This document shows positions 44,345 through 54,329 of a DNA stretch of 64,000 bases, one piece after another (position 1 is the first letter of the stretch; each line of letters opens with the position of its first letter). Location: assembly GCA_943331105.2 (NCBI GenBank), contig CALQKH020000001.1, positions 186,001-250,000 of the forward strand. The letters run 5' to 3'. The notes under the pieces were generated by a model. The model did not search any database. It worked only from the letters and a program-made list of their open reading frames with translations, and was not told the origin of the DNA. The position numbers were made by a program, and so were the translations under genes. Source of the stretch: Akkermansia muciniphila (lineage in GTDB: Bacteria > Pseudomonadota > Gammaproteobacteria > Burkholderiales > Burkholderiaceae_C).

Positions 44345-45490
44345 TCAAGGCCGAGCGGGTTCCAGCCGCATCAAGGCCCCGTCGGCGCTGTCGCTCAGCA
44401 AGTAAACCAATCCGTCAGGTCCCATGCGGATATCGCGAATACGACCTGCACGACCTTGCAGCAGACGTTCCTCGCGGATCACTTTCTCGCCATTGAGCAC
44501 CAAACGCACCAACATTTGGCCACGCAAGGCGCCCACCAGCAAATCCCCCTGCCATTGAGGAAACTGTGAACCGCTGACAAAGGCCATGCCCGAAGGCGCA
44601 ATCGATGGCACCCAAACGTGCAAGGGCTGAACCATGCCTGGCTTGCTTTGACCCTCACCGATGCGCGTGCCCAAGCCGTAATTCACCCCGTAAGTGACCA
44701 CGGGCCAACCGTAATTGAGTCCCGAGCGCATGACATTGATCTCATCACCACCTTGCGGCCCGTGCTCGTGCGTCCACAATTCACCCGTTTGGGGATGCAA
44801 AACCGCCCCTTGCATGTTGCGGTTGCCGAGGGTCCATTTTTCAGGCAACGCCCCAGCCCGCTTGTTGAAGGGGTTGTCGGCAGGCACGCGGCCATCGTCA
44901 TGCAATCGGATCACTGAACCTGCATGGTCGTCGATTTTTTGTGCGCGATCTTTGTCGCCCCGATCACCCAAGGTGAGGTAAAGCATGCCAGCTTTGTCAA
45001 ACACGATGCGCCCACCAAAATGCTGACCTGAACGCGTCTTGGGCTGCATGCTGAACAGCAACTGAACCTCGGTCATGCGCTGGCCTTGGAGTTTGCCTCG
45101 GGCCAAAGCCGTGCCCCACCCCCCCGGTCCCGCCGCGTTATAAGCCCAATAAATCCAGCCATTTTGCGCATATTGCGGGTGCAAAACCACATCGAACAAG
45201 CCGCCCTGCCCTCGTTCAATGGACTCCGGCAGACCTTCAATCGGTTTAGGGTCTAAACGAAAATCTTTTCCCACCAAACGCATTCGTCCGGCCCGTTCGG
45301 TCACCAACATGCGTCCGTCTGGTAAAAAAGCCAATGACCAGGGATTTTCCAATCCGCTTAGCAAGGTTGTTAGCCGTAAGCCATGCTTTTCGGAATGGAT
45401 GACCCCAGAAATTTCTTGTGCCCACGTGAAAGCACAGCCTGACAGGGTCAAAAGCAGAATTTGAAGAGATCGAATAACCAAGACTTTCAT
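44345..45490 (-). CDS. PQQ-dependent aldose sugar dehydrogenase family protein
   Basis: 381 residues. A signal peptide is present (LQILLLTLSGCAFTWAQ), so it is periplasmic. It is a six-bladed beta-propeller of the soluble glucose/aldose dehydrogenase (YliI) family: GLENPWSLAFLPDGRMLVTERAG, GLFDVVLHPQYAQNGWIYWAYN, GDRGDKDRAQK, NRNMQGAVLHPQTGELWTHEHGPQGGDEIN and a late MAFVSGSQFPQWQGDLLVG. It oxidises sugars with PQQ and Ca. I chose the ATG at 45490 (MKVLVIRS). Cys within the signal (SGC) might instead be a lipobox. Confidence 0.93.
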   Translation of the reverse strand: MKVLVIRSLQILLLTLSGCAFTWAQEISGVIHSEKHGLRLTTLLSGLENPWSLAFLPDGRMLVTERAGRMRLVGKDFRLDPKPIEGLPESIERGQGGLFDVVLHPQYAQNGWIYWAYNAAGPGGWGTALARGKLQGQRMTEVQLLFSMQPKTRSGQHFGGRIVFDKAGMLYLTLGDRGDKDRAQKIDDHAGSVIRLHDDGRVPADNPFNKRAGALPEKWTLGNRNMQGAVLHPQTGELWTHEHGPQGGDEINVMRSGLNYGWPVVTYGVNYGLGTRIGEGQSKPGMVQPLHVWVPSIAPSGMAFVSGSQFPQWQGDLLVGALRGQMLVRLVLNGEKVIREERLLQGRAGRIRDIRMGPDGLVYLLSDSADGALMRLEPARP

Positions 45491-45708
45491 CTGTACAGGC
45501 TCCTGTGGTTGGACTGCTGAAATGCATCCATGCTGTGGATAAATTGTCCAATTTTCTTTGGACCTCAACCCACAGCCATGCCAAAGAGAACGTTTTCAAA
45601 GTCATGAAAAAGGCGGCATGTGCTATAAAAGTTCGAATAAGAAGTGTAGTTCTGGGTCCCCAAATCACAGGGTTTGCGAGCCGTCACTGCAAAAAATGGA
45701 GACAAAAT

Positions 45709-47442
45709 ATGCTGAATAAAAAACTGTTCTCATTGACTGCTTTCGCATGCGTGGCTTTTGCAGGGTGCAGTTCACTAGGAATCAAGACTACACCGCCACA
45801 ACTGGCACCCGCTCAAGGCGCTGCGCTTTTAAATTGTGATGCACTGGGTAGTTTCAGCTTTACCAGCACCACAGTCACAATGGCACGTGTCGTGGCTGCT
45901 GGGACCCTCAGAAATGCAGAGCAGCCAGTGGGCGAACACTGCCAAGTGACAGGATTTATGAACCGGCGTGTCAGTCCGGTTGATGGTCAAACCTATGCCA
46001 TCGGCTTTGAAATGCGCCTGCCCCATGACTGGAATGGCCGATTTTTGTACCAAGGCAACGGCGGCACTGATGGCATGGTTGTGACGGCCGACGGCGGTTC
46101 ATCGTTGGGAAGCGGCGGCATGCTTCGTAACGGATTGCAGCAAGGTTTTGCCGTGATCAGCTCTGATGCCGGACACACAGCCGCACAAAATCCACTGTTT
46201 GGACGAGATCCTCAGGCGAGACGCGATTACGGCTACCATGCAGTCGGCTCTCTCACGCCCATGGCCAAGGCTTTGATTCGCTCAGCTTACGGCAAAGGTC
46301 CTGATCGTTCCTACATCGGAGGCACCTCAAACGGTGGTCGTCATGCATTGGTGGCAGCCTCCCGCTATGCGGCCGACTACGACGGCATCTTGGCCAATGC
46401 GCCCGGCATTTACCTGCCCAGGGCATCGGTGGCCAATCTGTCCCAAGTCAAGCGTTGGGACTCGGTCGCTACCACACGTGTTGTCAACGGTTTGCCCGAC
46501 TATGAGTCGGCCCTTCCCATCAACGAAAGGCGGCTGATAGCCAACGCCATCTTGATGCATTGCGACGCGCTAGATGGCTCGGTAGACGGGCTGGTCCAGG
46601 ATACGCAAGCTTGTCAAAAATCTTTTGACCTGTTGAGAGATGTGCCCACGTGTACAAGCTCGCGCGATGGCACCTGCCTGACGTCTGAACAAAAGGCCGT
46701 GGTTGCTGCTGTGTATTCACCGGTGAAACGTGCCAACGGTGAACTGTTTTATGCGGGCTTTCCTTTTGATCCTGGTATTGCCCACCCAGGTTGGGCAGAG
46801 TGGAAATTCAGGAACTCAGTGCGTACCGCGCGCAATCCGGTATCCGTCGGCTTCATTTTTTCGACCCCACCTTCTTCCGACTTGGCCAAAGCCAAAGAGC
46901 CATCACGAACTGCAGCATTTGCGCTCAACTTTGATCTTGAAAAAGAGGCGCCCAAAATTTTCGCGACCGACGCCATCTACACGGAAAGTGGCATTTCTTT
47001 CATGTCTCCTCCCAACGCCACTCGCATGGAGGAACTTCGAGCACGGGGCGGCAAAATTTTGGTGGTTCACGGCACTTCAGACCCCATCTTTTCCATTGAC
47101 GACACAGCAGCGTGGTACAGAGATCTGAATGCTCACCATGGTGGCAAAGCCGACAGTTTCGCTCGATTTTTCCCGGTACCGGGCATGGGGCATTCAAGGG
47201 GTGGACCCGCTACAGACCAGTTTGACGCCCTGAGTGCGCTGGTCGATTGGGTGGAGTTTGGCAGAGCGCCTGAGCGAATCGTGGCCGCTTCACGGGGGCC
47301 AGGCAACCCGGGTGGTGCCAATCCCGATGTGCCCAGTACTTGGCCGAATCCGCGCACACGCCCGCTGTGCCCCTATCCAACGGTTGCCAGATACCAATCT
47401 GGTGACAAGGAGCAGGCCGCAAGTTACGCTTGCGTGCGCTGA
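45709..47442 (+). CDS. tannase/feruloyl esterase family lipoprotein without CS-D-HC cysteines
   Basis: 577 residues of the tannase/feruloyl esterase family (PF07519), which includes MHETase. The N-terminus ends in FAGC (Cys20), a likely lipobox. The catalytic triad is visible as Ser in GGTSNGGRH near residue 206, Asp in HGTSDPIFS near 456 and His in GMGHSRGG near 493. Most of the family has Cys before the Ser and after the His, joined by a disulfide; here these are Thr and Ser. The ATG at 45709 follows GGAG at a good distance; the frame runs further upstream without a secretion signal. It probably hydrolyses an ester of an aromatic acid. Confidence 0.9.
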   Translation: MLNKKLFSLTAFACVAFAGCSSLGIKTTPPQLAPAQGAALLNCDALGSFSFTSTTVTMARVVAAGTLRNAEQPVGEHCQVTGFMNRRVSPVDGQTYAIGFEMRLPHDWNGRFLYQGNGGTDGMVVTADGGSSLGSGGMLRNGLQQGFAVISSDAGHTAAQNPLFGRDPQARRDYGYHAVGSLTPMAKALIRSAYGKGPDRSYIGGTSNGGRHALVAASRYAADYDGILANAPGIYLPRASVANLSQVKRWDSVATTRVVNGLPDYESALPINERRLIANAILMHCDALDGSVDGLVQDTQACQKSFDLLRDVPTCTSSRDGTCLTSEQKAVVAAVYSPVKRANGELFYAGFPFDPGIAHPGWAEWKFRNSVRTARNPVSVGFIFSTPPSSDLAKAKEPSRTAAFALNFDLEKEAPKIFATDAIYTESGISFMSPPNATRMEELRARGGKILVVHGTSDPIFSIDDTAAWYRDLNAHHGGKADSFARFFPVPGMGHSRGGPATDQFDALSALVDWVEFGRAPERIVAASRGPGNPGGANPDVPSTWPNPRTRPLCPYPTVARYQSGDKEQAASYACVR

Positions 47443-47463
47443 ACCTTATCGCTCGATCACAAC

Positions 47464-47480
47464 GACCCTCTCAAAGGGTC
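47464..47480 (+). terminator. weak terminator-like hairpin after the tannase gene
   Basis: GACCCT (47464-47469) and AGGGTC (47475-47480) are perfect inverted copies with a 5-nt loop, 21 bases after the stop. There is no strong T-run, so it may act with Rho. Confidence 0.4.
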
Positions 47481-47637
47481 ATTGACATGGGCCTTGGTTA
47501 TGTCGATTCTCGATATCCCCACTCAATAATGACGTGGGAAAAATTGCCGATGAATTCAATGGGTTGCGTGTGCTCAATTCCATTCAAAATCCATAAGTTT
47601 GAAGATTTTTAGTTACACAGCGCAACCTCTTAAAAAG

Positions 47638-48387
47638 TTAATTCTTATTTTCAAGTAGAAATTTTAAAACCGCATCTCTAGCTATTGGTTCATTTGCATT
47701 GAAATGCCCCTTTCCTTCCAATAAAATTTCAGTAGATTTGGTTCTCCACTGCCAATATGGTTTATCGGAACACTGTTGATAAGAACCATCGTTACGAATA
47801 AAGTCAGGATCAATTTTCCAGTTAACGATGAGTGTGGGAGTAGTAAAATGTGATTTAATTGGATTCCTAAGAGCACAAGGGAAGCCAGATATAATAATTC
47901 CAGCAAAACCATCTTCCTTGGCATTATGGGCAGCCATACCGCCTTCACTGAAACCCATCAAGAAAATATTATTTTTATCCGCCCAATCAAGTTCTTTAAT
48001 TTTTGACAAAGCATATTCAGCTTCAGCTGGGCGCAACTGATCAACTGGAACTCTCCAAACCATTCTATTTGGAAGTGTTGAAGTACAATTAGTTTGTCTA
48101 TTGAGTATTGCGAAAGAATTGGGAAGTACAACAATAAAATTTTTTGATTTAAGGTACGATGCCCATCTTATTTCATGGTCATTTATTCCACCGCAACCAT
48201 GCATAAATATAACAACAGGCAATGGTGAATCAACTTTTACATTGTTAACATTTTTAACCAAAAAATTGGAAGGCACATAAACTTGAGCACTTTCCCAAGC
48301 TTTAGAAACATCATAACCTTGCACCATAAAAGAATTTGCTATACTTGAATACAAGACTAAGGCAGCAAATAAAATTTTATTTGTCAT
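47638..48387 (-). CDS. secreted alpha/beta hydrolase, AT-rich gene
   Basis: 249 residues. A signal peptide is likely (ILFAALVLYSSIANS). The dienelactone-hydrolase-like fold shows HGCGG (His63) and the nucleophile elbow GFSEGG with Ser148; the His is in GKGHFNAN near the end. The exact substrate is unknown. The gene is markedly AT-rich with AT-ending codons, unlike everything around it except the next gene, which suggests transfer. I chose the ATG at 48387; a longer frame start at 48423 would overlap the neighbouring gene. Confidence 0.82.
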   Translation of the reverse strand: MTNKILFAALVLYSSIANSFMVQGYDVSKAWESAQVYVPSNFLVKNVNNVKVDSPLPVVIFMHGCGGINDHEIRWASYLKSKNFIVVLPNSFAILNRQTNCTSTLPNRMVWRVPVDQLRPAEAEYALSKIKELDWADKNNIFLMGFSEGGMAAHNAKEDGFAGIIISGFPCALRNPIKSHFTTPTLIVNWKIDPDFIRNDGSYQQCSDKPYWQWRTKSTEILLEGKGHFNANEPIARDAVLKFLLENKN

Positions 48388-48404
48388 AGATCTACTCAGG
48401 AAAA

Positions 48405-49529
48405 TTAATTCATCGTTTGCCAAGTTGCAAATAGTTCGTAGATTTGGTCCATATAGTCTTCACGCCAACTTGAAACGACAATGATACGCTCAGTTTCAGG
48501 CTCAATACCTACTCGCTGTCCACCATAGCCAACCCACCAATAGCTGGATCTACTTCCGATGTTTCCAATCCAAGTTTGATATCCATAGCTCTTAAAATTT
48601 GGCGCAACTTTACTGTTATTTGCCATTTGTGATTTGGTTAAGGAAGTCATAAATTCTCTCATACAAACATCAGAGCCTTTCAGTCTGTCAATTGACCACA
48701 TAGCCAATCTTCCCCAGTCTCTTGTTGTAGCCGAAAATCCAGCATAAGCAACAGCTCTATTATTTTTATCAACAATCCAACTTCCTTTTTTTTCTGATCC
48801 AATTTTCATCCAAATATTCTCATCGAATTCCTTAAGGAATCCACCACGAGATTGGATAACACTCTCCAATGCTAGCGTATCTAGATTACTATAATTGAAA
48901 GATTCACCTGGTTTTCTGTCTTTAAAGAAACCGGTTCCATTTCCGCCAAATTGATGCATATACTCTAAGCCTGTAAGTGTTTGATCTATAGCAATCCTTA
49001 GCCAAGCATTTTGTATGAATTCACCATTACTTAATGAATCAGCAACACCACTTGACATGGTCAAAAGATTCCTAACACTTGAGGCTCCAAGTTGTGTGCC
49101 AACAAGCTCTGAACTGTAATCAGCAGCAGACTTATCAAGACTATCAATCTTCCCAGAACAGAAAGCTGTACCTACTGTCATTGCTGTAAGAGTTTTACTC
49201 ATAGACCAACTTAAGAAGTGCTTATCCTCTGAAGCAGGCTTATTATGATGTTCGAAAATAATTTTACCTTTTTCAATCATAAGTAAACTAAGAAGACTTG
49301 AATTCTTCGCCAATACACTAGCACGATCAGCTATAAGCTTCTCAGACGGTGACAATTGCTCGGTATTAAATCTACGAATAGCGCTAGGATCAATAGGTGT
49401 CCAATGCCTATTTTTCGCAACAGATAAAAATCCACTAGCTTGTGCAGCTTGAGATACTTGCCCAACTTGTGACCAGACGGGATAGCTTAAAAAAATCGTA
49501 AGCGACAACAACAATGATTTGACAAGCAT
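48405..49529 (-). CDS. serine hydrolase of the beta-lactamase (class C/PBP) family, AT-rich gene
   Basis: 374 residues. The signal peptide is MLVKSLLLSLTIFLSYPVWS then Q. The SxxK motif is Ser109-Met-Ser-Lys112, and the YxN motif appears as YSN in SFNYSNLD; GGQRVGIEPE near the end occupies the KTG-like strand region. Such proteins can be esterases, peptidases or beta-lactamases, and the sequence does not decide which. It precedes the AT-rich hydrolase by 17 bases, so the two form a small operon, and shares its unusual base composition. Confidence 0.85.
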   Translation of the reverse strand: MLVKSLLLSLTIFLSYPVWSQVGQVSQAAQASGFLSVAKNRHWTPIDPSAIRRFNTEQLSPSEKLIADRASVLAKNSSLLSLLMIEKGKIIFEHHNKPASEDKHFLSWSMSKTLTAMTVGTAFCSGKIDSLDKSAADYSSELVGTQLGASSVRNLLTMSSGVADSLSNGEFIQNAWLRIAIDQTLTGLEYMHQFGGNGTGFFKDRKPGESFNYSNLDTLALESVIQSRGGFLKEFDENIWMKIGSEKKGSWIVDKNNRAVAYAGFSATTRDWGRLAMWSIDRLKGSDVCMREFMTSLTKSQMANNSKVAPNFKSYGYQTWIGNIGSRSSYWWVGYGGQRVGIEPETERIIVVSSWREDYMDQIYELFATWQTMN

Positions 49530-49676
49530 CTCTACTCCACAGAGAAATTGACAAGTTAAGATTAAAAGTAAATTAAACTTAAAAAATAACGCTTCCTCAG
49601 AAGAGGAAAGTCGTCGTAGCTAAATTTTGCTTTTTTGAGTGCCATAGGACTTTAGAGTCACTACGTTTTTGAGCAA

Positions 49677-49710
49677 TTGCAACGTTATGTTACTTAACGT
49701 GTAACTGCAA
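49677..49710. other. bulged inverted repeat in the AT-rich gap
   Basis: TTGCA-ACGTTA (49677-49687) pairs with TAACGT (49695-49700) and, after a 5-nt bulge, TGCAA (49706-49710). It lies between the AT-rich operon and guaA. It could be a protein-binding or recombination remnant; no function is shown. Confidence 0.4.
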
Positions 49711-49719
49711 AGTCAATAC

Positions 49720-49745
49720 CCAATAAAATCAACAGACTTTATTGG
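49720..49745 (-). terminator. possible transcript end downstream of guaA
   Basis: CCAATAAA (49720-49727) and TTTATTGG (49738-49745) are perfect 8-bp inverted copies, 61-86 bases past the guaA stop. The stem is AT-rich and lacks a clear U-run, so it is weak as an intrinsic terminator. Confidence 0.35.
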
Positions 49746-49805
49746 TTTATGAAACATTTGTGTAAGTTGAAAACCTATATAAATCAACAACTTAGCTCAC
49801 AAATG

Positions 49806-51419
49806 TCACTCCCACTCGATCGTCGCTGGCGGTTTGCTCGACACGTCGTAAGTCACCCGGTTGATGCCGCGCACCTCGTTGATGATGCGGCCTGAAACTT
49901 TCTTGAGCAGCGCATAAGGCAACTCAGCCCAATCAGCGGTCATAAAGTCGCTGGTTTGCACTGCACGCAAAGCCACCACGTAGTCGTAGGTGCGGCCGTC
50001 GCCCATCACGCCCACGCTTTTGACGGGCAAGAACACAGTGAAGGCTTGGCTGGTCAAGTCGTACCAAGTTTTTCCGGATTCGTCGGTGAAGTTGCGCAGT
50101 TCTTCAATGAAGATCGCATCGGCGCGGCGCAGCAGGTCGGCGTATTCTTTTTTAACTTCACCCAAAATACGCACGCCCAAACCGGGGCCAGGGAACGGGT
50201 GGCGGTAGACCATCTCACGTGGCAATCCCAGCGCTACGCCAAGTTCACGCACTTCGTCTTTGAACAATTCGCGCAGCGGCTCCAAAAGTTTCAGGCCCAG
50301 TTGTTCGGGCAAGCCGCCCACGTTGTGGTGGCTCTTGATGGTGACGGCTTTTTTGCTTTTGGCGCCGCCCGACTCAATGACGTCGGGGTAAATCGTGCCT
50401 TGGGCCAGGAACGTCGCGCCCTTATGCCCGCCGTCACCGGCTTTCAACTTGGCAGCCTGCTCTTTGAACACATCCACAAACAAACCGCCGATGATCTTGC
50501 GCTTGGCTTCGGGCTCGCTCACGCCCGCCAGATTGCCCAGGAACAAATCGCTGGCATCGACGCGGATAACTTTCGCATGCAGTTTGCCGACGAACATCTC
50601 CATGACCATGTCGCCCTCATTCAGGCGCAGCAGGCCATGGTCCACAAACACGCAAGTGAGTTTGTCGCCAATGGCGCGGTGGATCAGCGCGGCGGCCACG
50701 GACGAATCCACGCCGCCCGACAAGCCAAGGATGACTTCTTCGTCACCCACTTGTTCACGAATTTTGGCCACGGCTTCTTCGATGTAGTTGCCCATGATCC
50801 AGTCAGGGCTGGCCTTGCAAATGTCGAGCACAAAGCGGTTGAGCAGCGCTTGGCCTTGAACGGTGTGCGTGACTTCAGGGTGAAACTGCACCGCATAGAA
50901 ATGACGCGATTCATCGGCCATTCCCGCAATCGGGCAAGCCGGGGTCGAGGCCATGACTTTGAACCCGGGAGGCATGGCGGTGACCTTGTCGCCATGGCTC
51001 ATCCAAACCTTGAGCATGCCGAAGCCTTCTGGTGTGGCGAAGTCTTCAATGCCCCTGAGCAATTCGGTGTGGCCATGCGCACGCACTTCTGCGTAACCAA
51101 ACTCGCGGGTAGTGCCCGCCTCCACCTTGCCGCCCAATTGCTCAGCCATGGTCTGCATGCCATAGCAAATACCCAGCACCGGAATGCCCAACTCAAACAC
51201 GGCGTCCGGTGCACGGTCATCGACTTCGTAGACGCTGGCGTGGCTGCCCGACAAAATAATGCCTTTGAGGTTGCCGTCTTTGGCGTACTCGCGCACCCAG
51301 TCGCTGCTGACATCACAGGGGTGCACTTCGCAAAAAACATGCGCTTCGCGCACACGGCGAGCAATCAGCTGGGTGACTTGTGAACCGAAGTCGAGGATCA
51401 AGATTTTGGAGTGCTGCAT
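49806..51419 (-). CDS. guaA: GMP synthase (glutamine-hydrolysing)
   Basis: 537 residues. It converts XMP to GMP using glutamine and ATP. The class I glutamine amidotransferase domain has Cys85 in LGICYGMQ and the His-Glu pair in QFHPEVTHT; the ATP pyrophosphatase loop is [12 protein letters not shown] near residue 235, and the C-terminal dimerisation domain ends ATIEWE. The ATG at 51419 ([14 protein letters not shown]) matches family starts; the frame runs upstream without support. It lies 69 bases after guaB in the usual guaB-guaA order. The 3' end of guaA is a known integration hot spot for islands, and AT-rich foreign-looking genes lie just beyond it here. Confidence 0.97.
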   Translation of the reverse strand: MQHSKILILDFGSQVTQLIARRVREAHVFCEVHPCDVSSDWVREYAKDGNLKGIILSGSHASVYEVDDRAPDAVFELGIPVLGICYGMQTMAEQLGGKVEAGTTREFGYAEVRAHGHTELLRGIEDFATPEGFGMLKVWMSHGDKVTAMPPGFKVMASTPACPIAGMADESRHFYAVQFHPEVTHTVQGQALLNRFVLDICKASPDWIMGNYIEEAVAKIREQVGDEEVILGLSGGVDSSVAAALIHRAIGDKLTCVFVDHGLLRLNEGDMVMEMFVGKLHAKVIRVDASDLFLGNLAGVSEPEAKRKIIGGLFVDVFKEQAAKLKAGDGGHKGATFLAQGTIYPDVIESGGAKSKKAVTIKSHHNVGGLPEQLGLKLLEPLRELFKDEVRELGVALGLPREMVYRHPFPGPGLGVRILGEVKKEYADLLRRADAIFIEELRNFTDESGKTWYDLTSQAFTVFLPVKSVGVMGDGRTYDYVVALRAVQTSDFMTADWAELPYALLKKVSGRIINEVRGINRVTYDVSSKPPATIEWE

Positions 51420-51488
51420 GGCAGGCGCCGTTCTAAAGAAATGAAAAGGCGTCTGGGGTGCAGACGCCTTGGTTATCAAGCACAGATT

Positions 51489-52958
51489 TTAGTCGGCCCT
51501 GTAGTTCGGGGCTTCTTTGGTGATCTGCACATCGTGAACATGGCTTTCTCGAATCCCCGCAGCGGTGATTTCCACAAACTGCGACTCGTTGTGCATGGCC
51601 TCGATGGTGGCGCAGCCGCAGTAGCCCATGCTGGCCCGCAAACCACCCGCCATTTGGTAAATGATGGCCACGACCGAGCCTTTATAGGGCACACGGCCTT
51701 CAATGCCCTCGGGCACCAATTTGTCGGCATTCGGGTTGCCAGTGCTGGACTCTTGAAAGTATCGGTCAGCACTGCCCTGCTGCATGGCACCAATTGAGCC
51801 CATGCCGCGGTAGCTTTTATAACTGCGACCCTGAAACAAGACGATTTCGCCGGGTGCCTCCTCGGTACCCGCAAACATGCCGCCCATCATCACAGTGCCA
51901 GCGCCCGCGGCTATCGCTTTGGCGATGTCGCCGCTGTAGCGGATGCCGCCGTCAGCGATGAGTGGTACGCCTGTGCCTTTGAGGGCTGTGGCCACAGAGT
52001 CCACCGCCATGATTTGCGGCACGCCCACGCCAGCCACAATGCGGGTGGTGCAGATCGAGCCGGGACCGATGCCCACTTTGACCGCGTCGGCGCCGGCTTC
52101 GACCAAGGCCAAAGCGGCAGCGCCGGTGGCGATGTTGCCGCCAATGACTTCGATGTGAGGGTAGTTTTGCTTGACCCAGCGCACGCGGTCGATCACGCCT
52201 TTGCTGTGGCCATGGGCTGTATCCACCACGATGGCGTCCACACCGGCACGGGCCAGCGCTTCCACGCGCTCTTCGGTACCCTCACCAACGCCGACGGCCG
52301 CACCCACACGCAGCTTTCCGGCTGTATCGCGGGCGGCGTTGGGAAAGTTGAGTTGCTTGGTGATGTCTTTGACCGTGATCAGTCCCTTCAGTTCAAAGGC
52401 TTCGTTCACCACCAGCAGGCGTTCGAGTTTGTGTTTGTTCAGCAAATGCTTGGCCTGCTCGGGCGTGGTGCCTTCGGGGACGGTTACCAAACGCTCGCGC
52501 GGTGTCATGATTTCACTGACCTTTTGGTCGTAGCGGGTCTCAAAGCGCAGGTCTCGACCGGTCACGATGCCGACCACCTTGCCGCCGTCGCAAACCGGAA
52601 AGCCCGACACGCCAAGCTCGTCGCTCAATGCCATGACCTGGCGCACGGTGGTCTCGGGGGTGATCACCACCGGGTCGCGCAACACGCCCGATTCGTAGCG
52701 CTTGACCTTGGCCACTTGGGCAGCTTGCTCTTGGGCGGTGAGGTTTTTGTGGACGATGCCAATACCACCTTCTTGCGCGATGGCAATGGCCAAACGCGCC
52801 TCGGTCACAGTGTCCATGGCGGCGGAAACCAGGGGCAGATTCAGGCGAATGTTGCGGGTGAATTGCGTCGCGAGAGACGTGTCCTTGGGCAGGACTTGGG
52901 AGTACGCGGGAACGAGGAGAACGTCGTCAAAAGTCAGGGCTTTACCAAGTAGGCGCAT
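51489..52958 (-). CDS. guaB: IMP dehydrogenase
   Basis: 489 residues, the usual length. It oxidises IMP to XMP with NAD. The N-terminus [24 protein letters not shown] is the family start, which decides the ATG at 52958 although the frame continues upstream. Two CBS domains lie at about 95-215, and the catalytic Cys is in [15 protein letters not shown], with [17 protein letters not shown] following. Together with guaA it forms the GMP branch of purine synthesis. Confidence 0.97.
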   Translation of the reverse strand: MRLLGKALTFDDVLLVPAYSQVLPKDTSLATQFTRNIRLNLPLVSAAMDTVTEARLAIAIAQEGGIGIVHKNLTAQEQAAQVAKVKRYESGVLRDPVVITPETTVRQVMALSDELGVSGFPVCDGGKVVGIVTGRDLRFETRYDQKVSEIMTPRERLVTVPEGTTPEQAKHLLNKHKLERLLVVNEAFELKGLITVKDITKQLNFPNAARDTAGKLRVGAAVGVGEGTEERVEALARAGVDAIVVDTAHGHSKGVIDRVRWVKQNYPHIEVIGGNIATGAAALALVEAGADAVKVGIGPGSICTTRIVAGVGVPQIMAVDSVATALKGTGVPLIADGGIRYSGDIAKAIAAGAGTVMMGGMFAGTEEAPGEIVLFQGRSYKSYRGMGSIGAMQQGSADRYFQESSTGNPNADKLVPEGIEGRVPYKGSVVAIIYQMAGGLRASMGYCGCATIEAMHNESQFVEITAAGIRESHVHDVQITKEAPNYRAD

Positions 52959-53044
52959 AAGCTGAGGCTCCAAAAAATGGATTGTACCCGTGCAGACCAA
53001 GGGATTTCCCTGATCTGACCTCAAAAATCGAAGGCTCAAAAGGC

Positions 53045-53953
53045 TCAGGTGTTTTGGTAGTGCAGGACCTTGAGCGACTTTTCCGAGTCGGTGTCGGCAA
53101 AAGCTTGCGGGTTGGCCAAACGCTCCACAAAACGCAAGATTGGCGCCGCTTGCGCCACCTGCGCGTGCAAAAAAGAAGTGTCCAGTTCGGGCGCGTTCAG
53201 ACACAGCAGCACATGGCCTTGAGGCTCCAGCAAATCCGGCAAGCGCCGGATCAGCTTGATGTAATCCTTGGAAGCGATAAAACTGCCCTTTTGGTAGCTG
53301 GGCGGATCAACCACGATCACGCCGTACGGCCCCATTTTTTTGATCTTGCCCCAAGTCTTGAAGATGTCATGCCCTAAAAACCGGGCTTTGGCAGGCAAGT
53401 CATTCAAGCGGTGGTTTTGCTGGCCCACGGCCAATGCGCCCTGACTCATGTCCAGATTGACCACTTGGGCCGCTCCACCCTGCAGAGCCACCACCGAAAA
53501 AGCGCAGGTGTAAGCAAACAGGTTGAGGATGTTTTCGTGTTGTGCATGGCGTTTGAGCCACTCGCGACCGTTGGCCATGTCCAAAAAAAGACCGTGATTT
53601 TGACCGCGCATCACATGCACCAAGTACTTGGCACCCTGCTCTGTCACCAAATGCGGCTCGGGCACGCTACCGGCCATGAGACGGGTTTGTGCTTCCCCCT
53701 GCGCGCGGCACTGAAATACCCAGTTGAGCGGCTCGCCTGGGGCCAGGTTCTCCCAGCGCTGGGCCAGAGTCTGGTGGCACCGGGCCAATTCTTCCTCGCT
53801 CACGGGCTTGAAACTGGTCAAGACCCAGACGGGTGCAAACCAATCAAGCGTCCAGTGCTCGCATCCGGGATACAGCCCGCCACGCCCGTGGAAGACCCGG
53901 TGCACGTCGGCTGTGTTTTCCATCTGGGAGATGGCGTTCAAAAGGGCTTGCAC
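53045..53953 (-). CDS. class I SAM-dependent methyltransferase (RlmI/RlmK-like)
   Basis: About 302 residues. The C-terminal half has the Rossmann methyltransferase core: [40 protein letters not shown] and the catalytic [12 protein letters not shown], with the DPPS motif typical of RNA or base methyltransferases of the RlmI/RlmK group. The start is uncertain: GTG at 53953 or ATG at 53923 (MENTADV) are the candidates. An ATG further upstream is excluded because rnfH occupies that region in another frame. The substrate is unknown; 23S rRNA is a reasonable guess. Confidence 0.82.
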   Translation of the reverse strand: MQALLNAISQMENTADVHRVFHGRGGLYPGCEHWTLDWFAPVWVLTSFKPVSEEELARCHQTLAQRWENLAPGEPLNWVFQCRAQGEAQTRLMAGSVPEPHLVTEQGAKYLVHVMRGQNHGLFLDMANGREWLKRHAQHENILNLFAYTCAFSVVALQGGAAQVVNLDMSQGALAVGQQNHRLNDLPAKARFLGHDIFKTWGKIKKMGPYGVIVVDPPSYQKGSFIASKDYIKLIRRLPDLLEPQGHVLLCLNAPELDTSFLHAQVAQAAPILRFVERLANPQAFADTDSEKSLKVLHYQNT

Positions 53954-53960
53954 GTTGTTT

Positions 53961-54329
53961 TCAATATCCTGCAGCGGAGCCGCTTTTGCGGTTGGCAAAG
54001 AGGCCCGTGCGGCCTTTACCTTGGCGCTTGAAGCGCTGGCGGCGTGCGACCTTGGGGTCCACCTTGAGTGGGCGGTACAACTCAATCCGGTCGTCGGCTT
54101 GAACCACCTGATTCCAGGGTACTGGTTTGCCCCAAATGCCGGGCTGCTGAAACTGGAGAGATGACAAAGAGACATCGTCGGTTGAACCCTGACTTTTCAG
54201 ACTTTGCGCCACCCCCTGCTCCAGCACAAACGCCACCGTGCTGCCATTGGGCACTTGCAAGCGCATTTCTTGCACATGACGGGGCCCCAAGCTCCAGCAA
54301 AGCGTGACAAGAATGTCTTGCTCAACCAT
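53961..54329 (-). CDS. rnfH: RnfH family ubiquitin-like protein
   Basis: 122 residues. The conserved centre PGIWGKPVPWNQVVQADDRIELYRPLKVDPKVARR is the RnfH (UPF0125, PasI) signature of a beta-grasp fold protein. It is usually paired with ratA, as here, with an 8-base overlap. In some strains the pair has been described as toxin and antitoxin (PasT/PasI), but this is disputed. A basic C-terminal tail of about 25 residues follows. Confidence 0.92.
   Translation of the reverse strand: MVEQDILVTLCWSLGPRHVQEMRLQVPNGSTVAFVLEQGVAQSLKSQGSTDDVSLSSLQFQQPGIWGKPVPWNQVVQADDRIELYRPLKVDPKVARRQRFKRQGKGRTGLFANRKSGSAAGY

Noticed and set aside
49677-49710. The bulged inverted repeat as an integron attC site
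   Set aside because: It lacks clear core sites in the right positions, no integrase is present, and there is no array of cassettes.
49956-51383. A 475-codon open frame antisense to guaA
   Set aside because: guaA is complete and highly conserved; the antisense frame is rich in His, Ala and Gln without family features.
53954-54175. Longer N-terminus for the methyltransferase reaching 54175
   Set aside because: It would overlap rnfH, which has a clear family match in another frame; the extra residues show no methyltransferase features.
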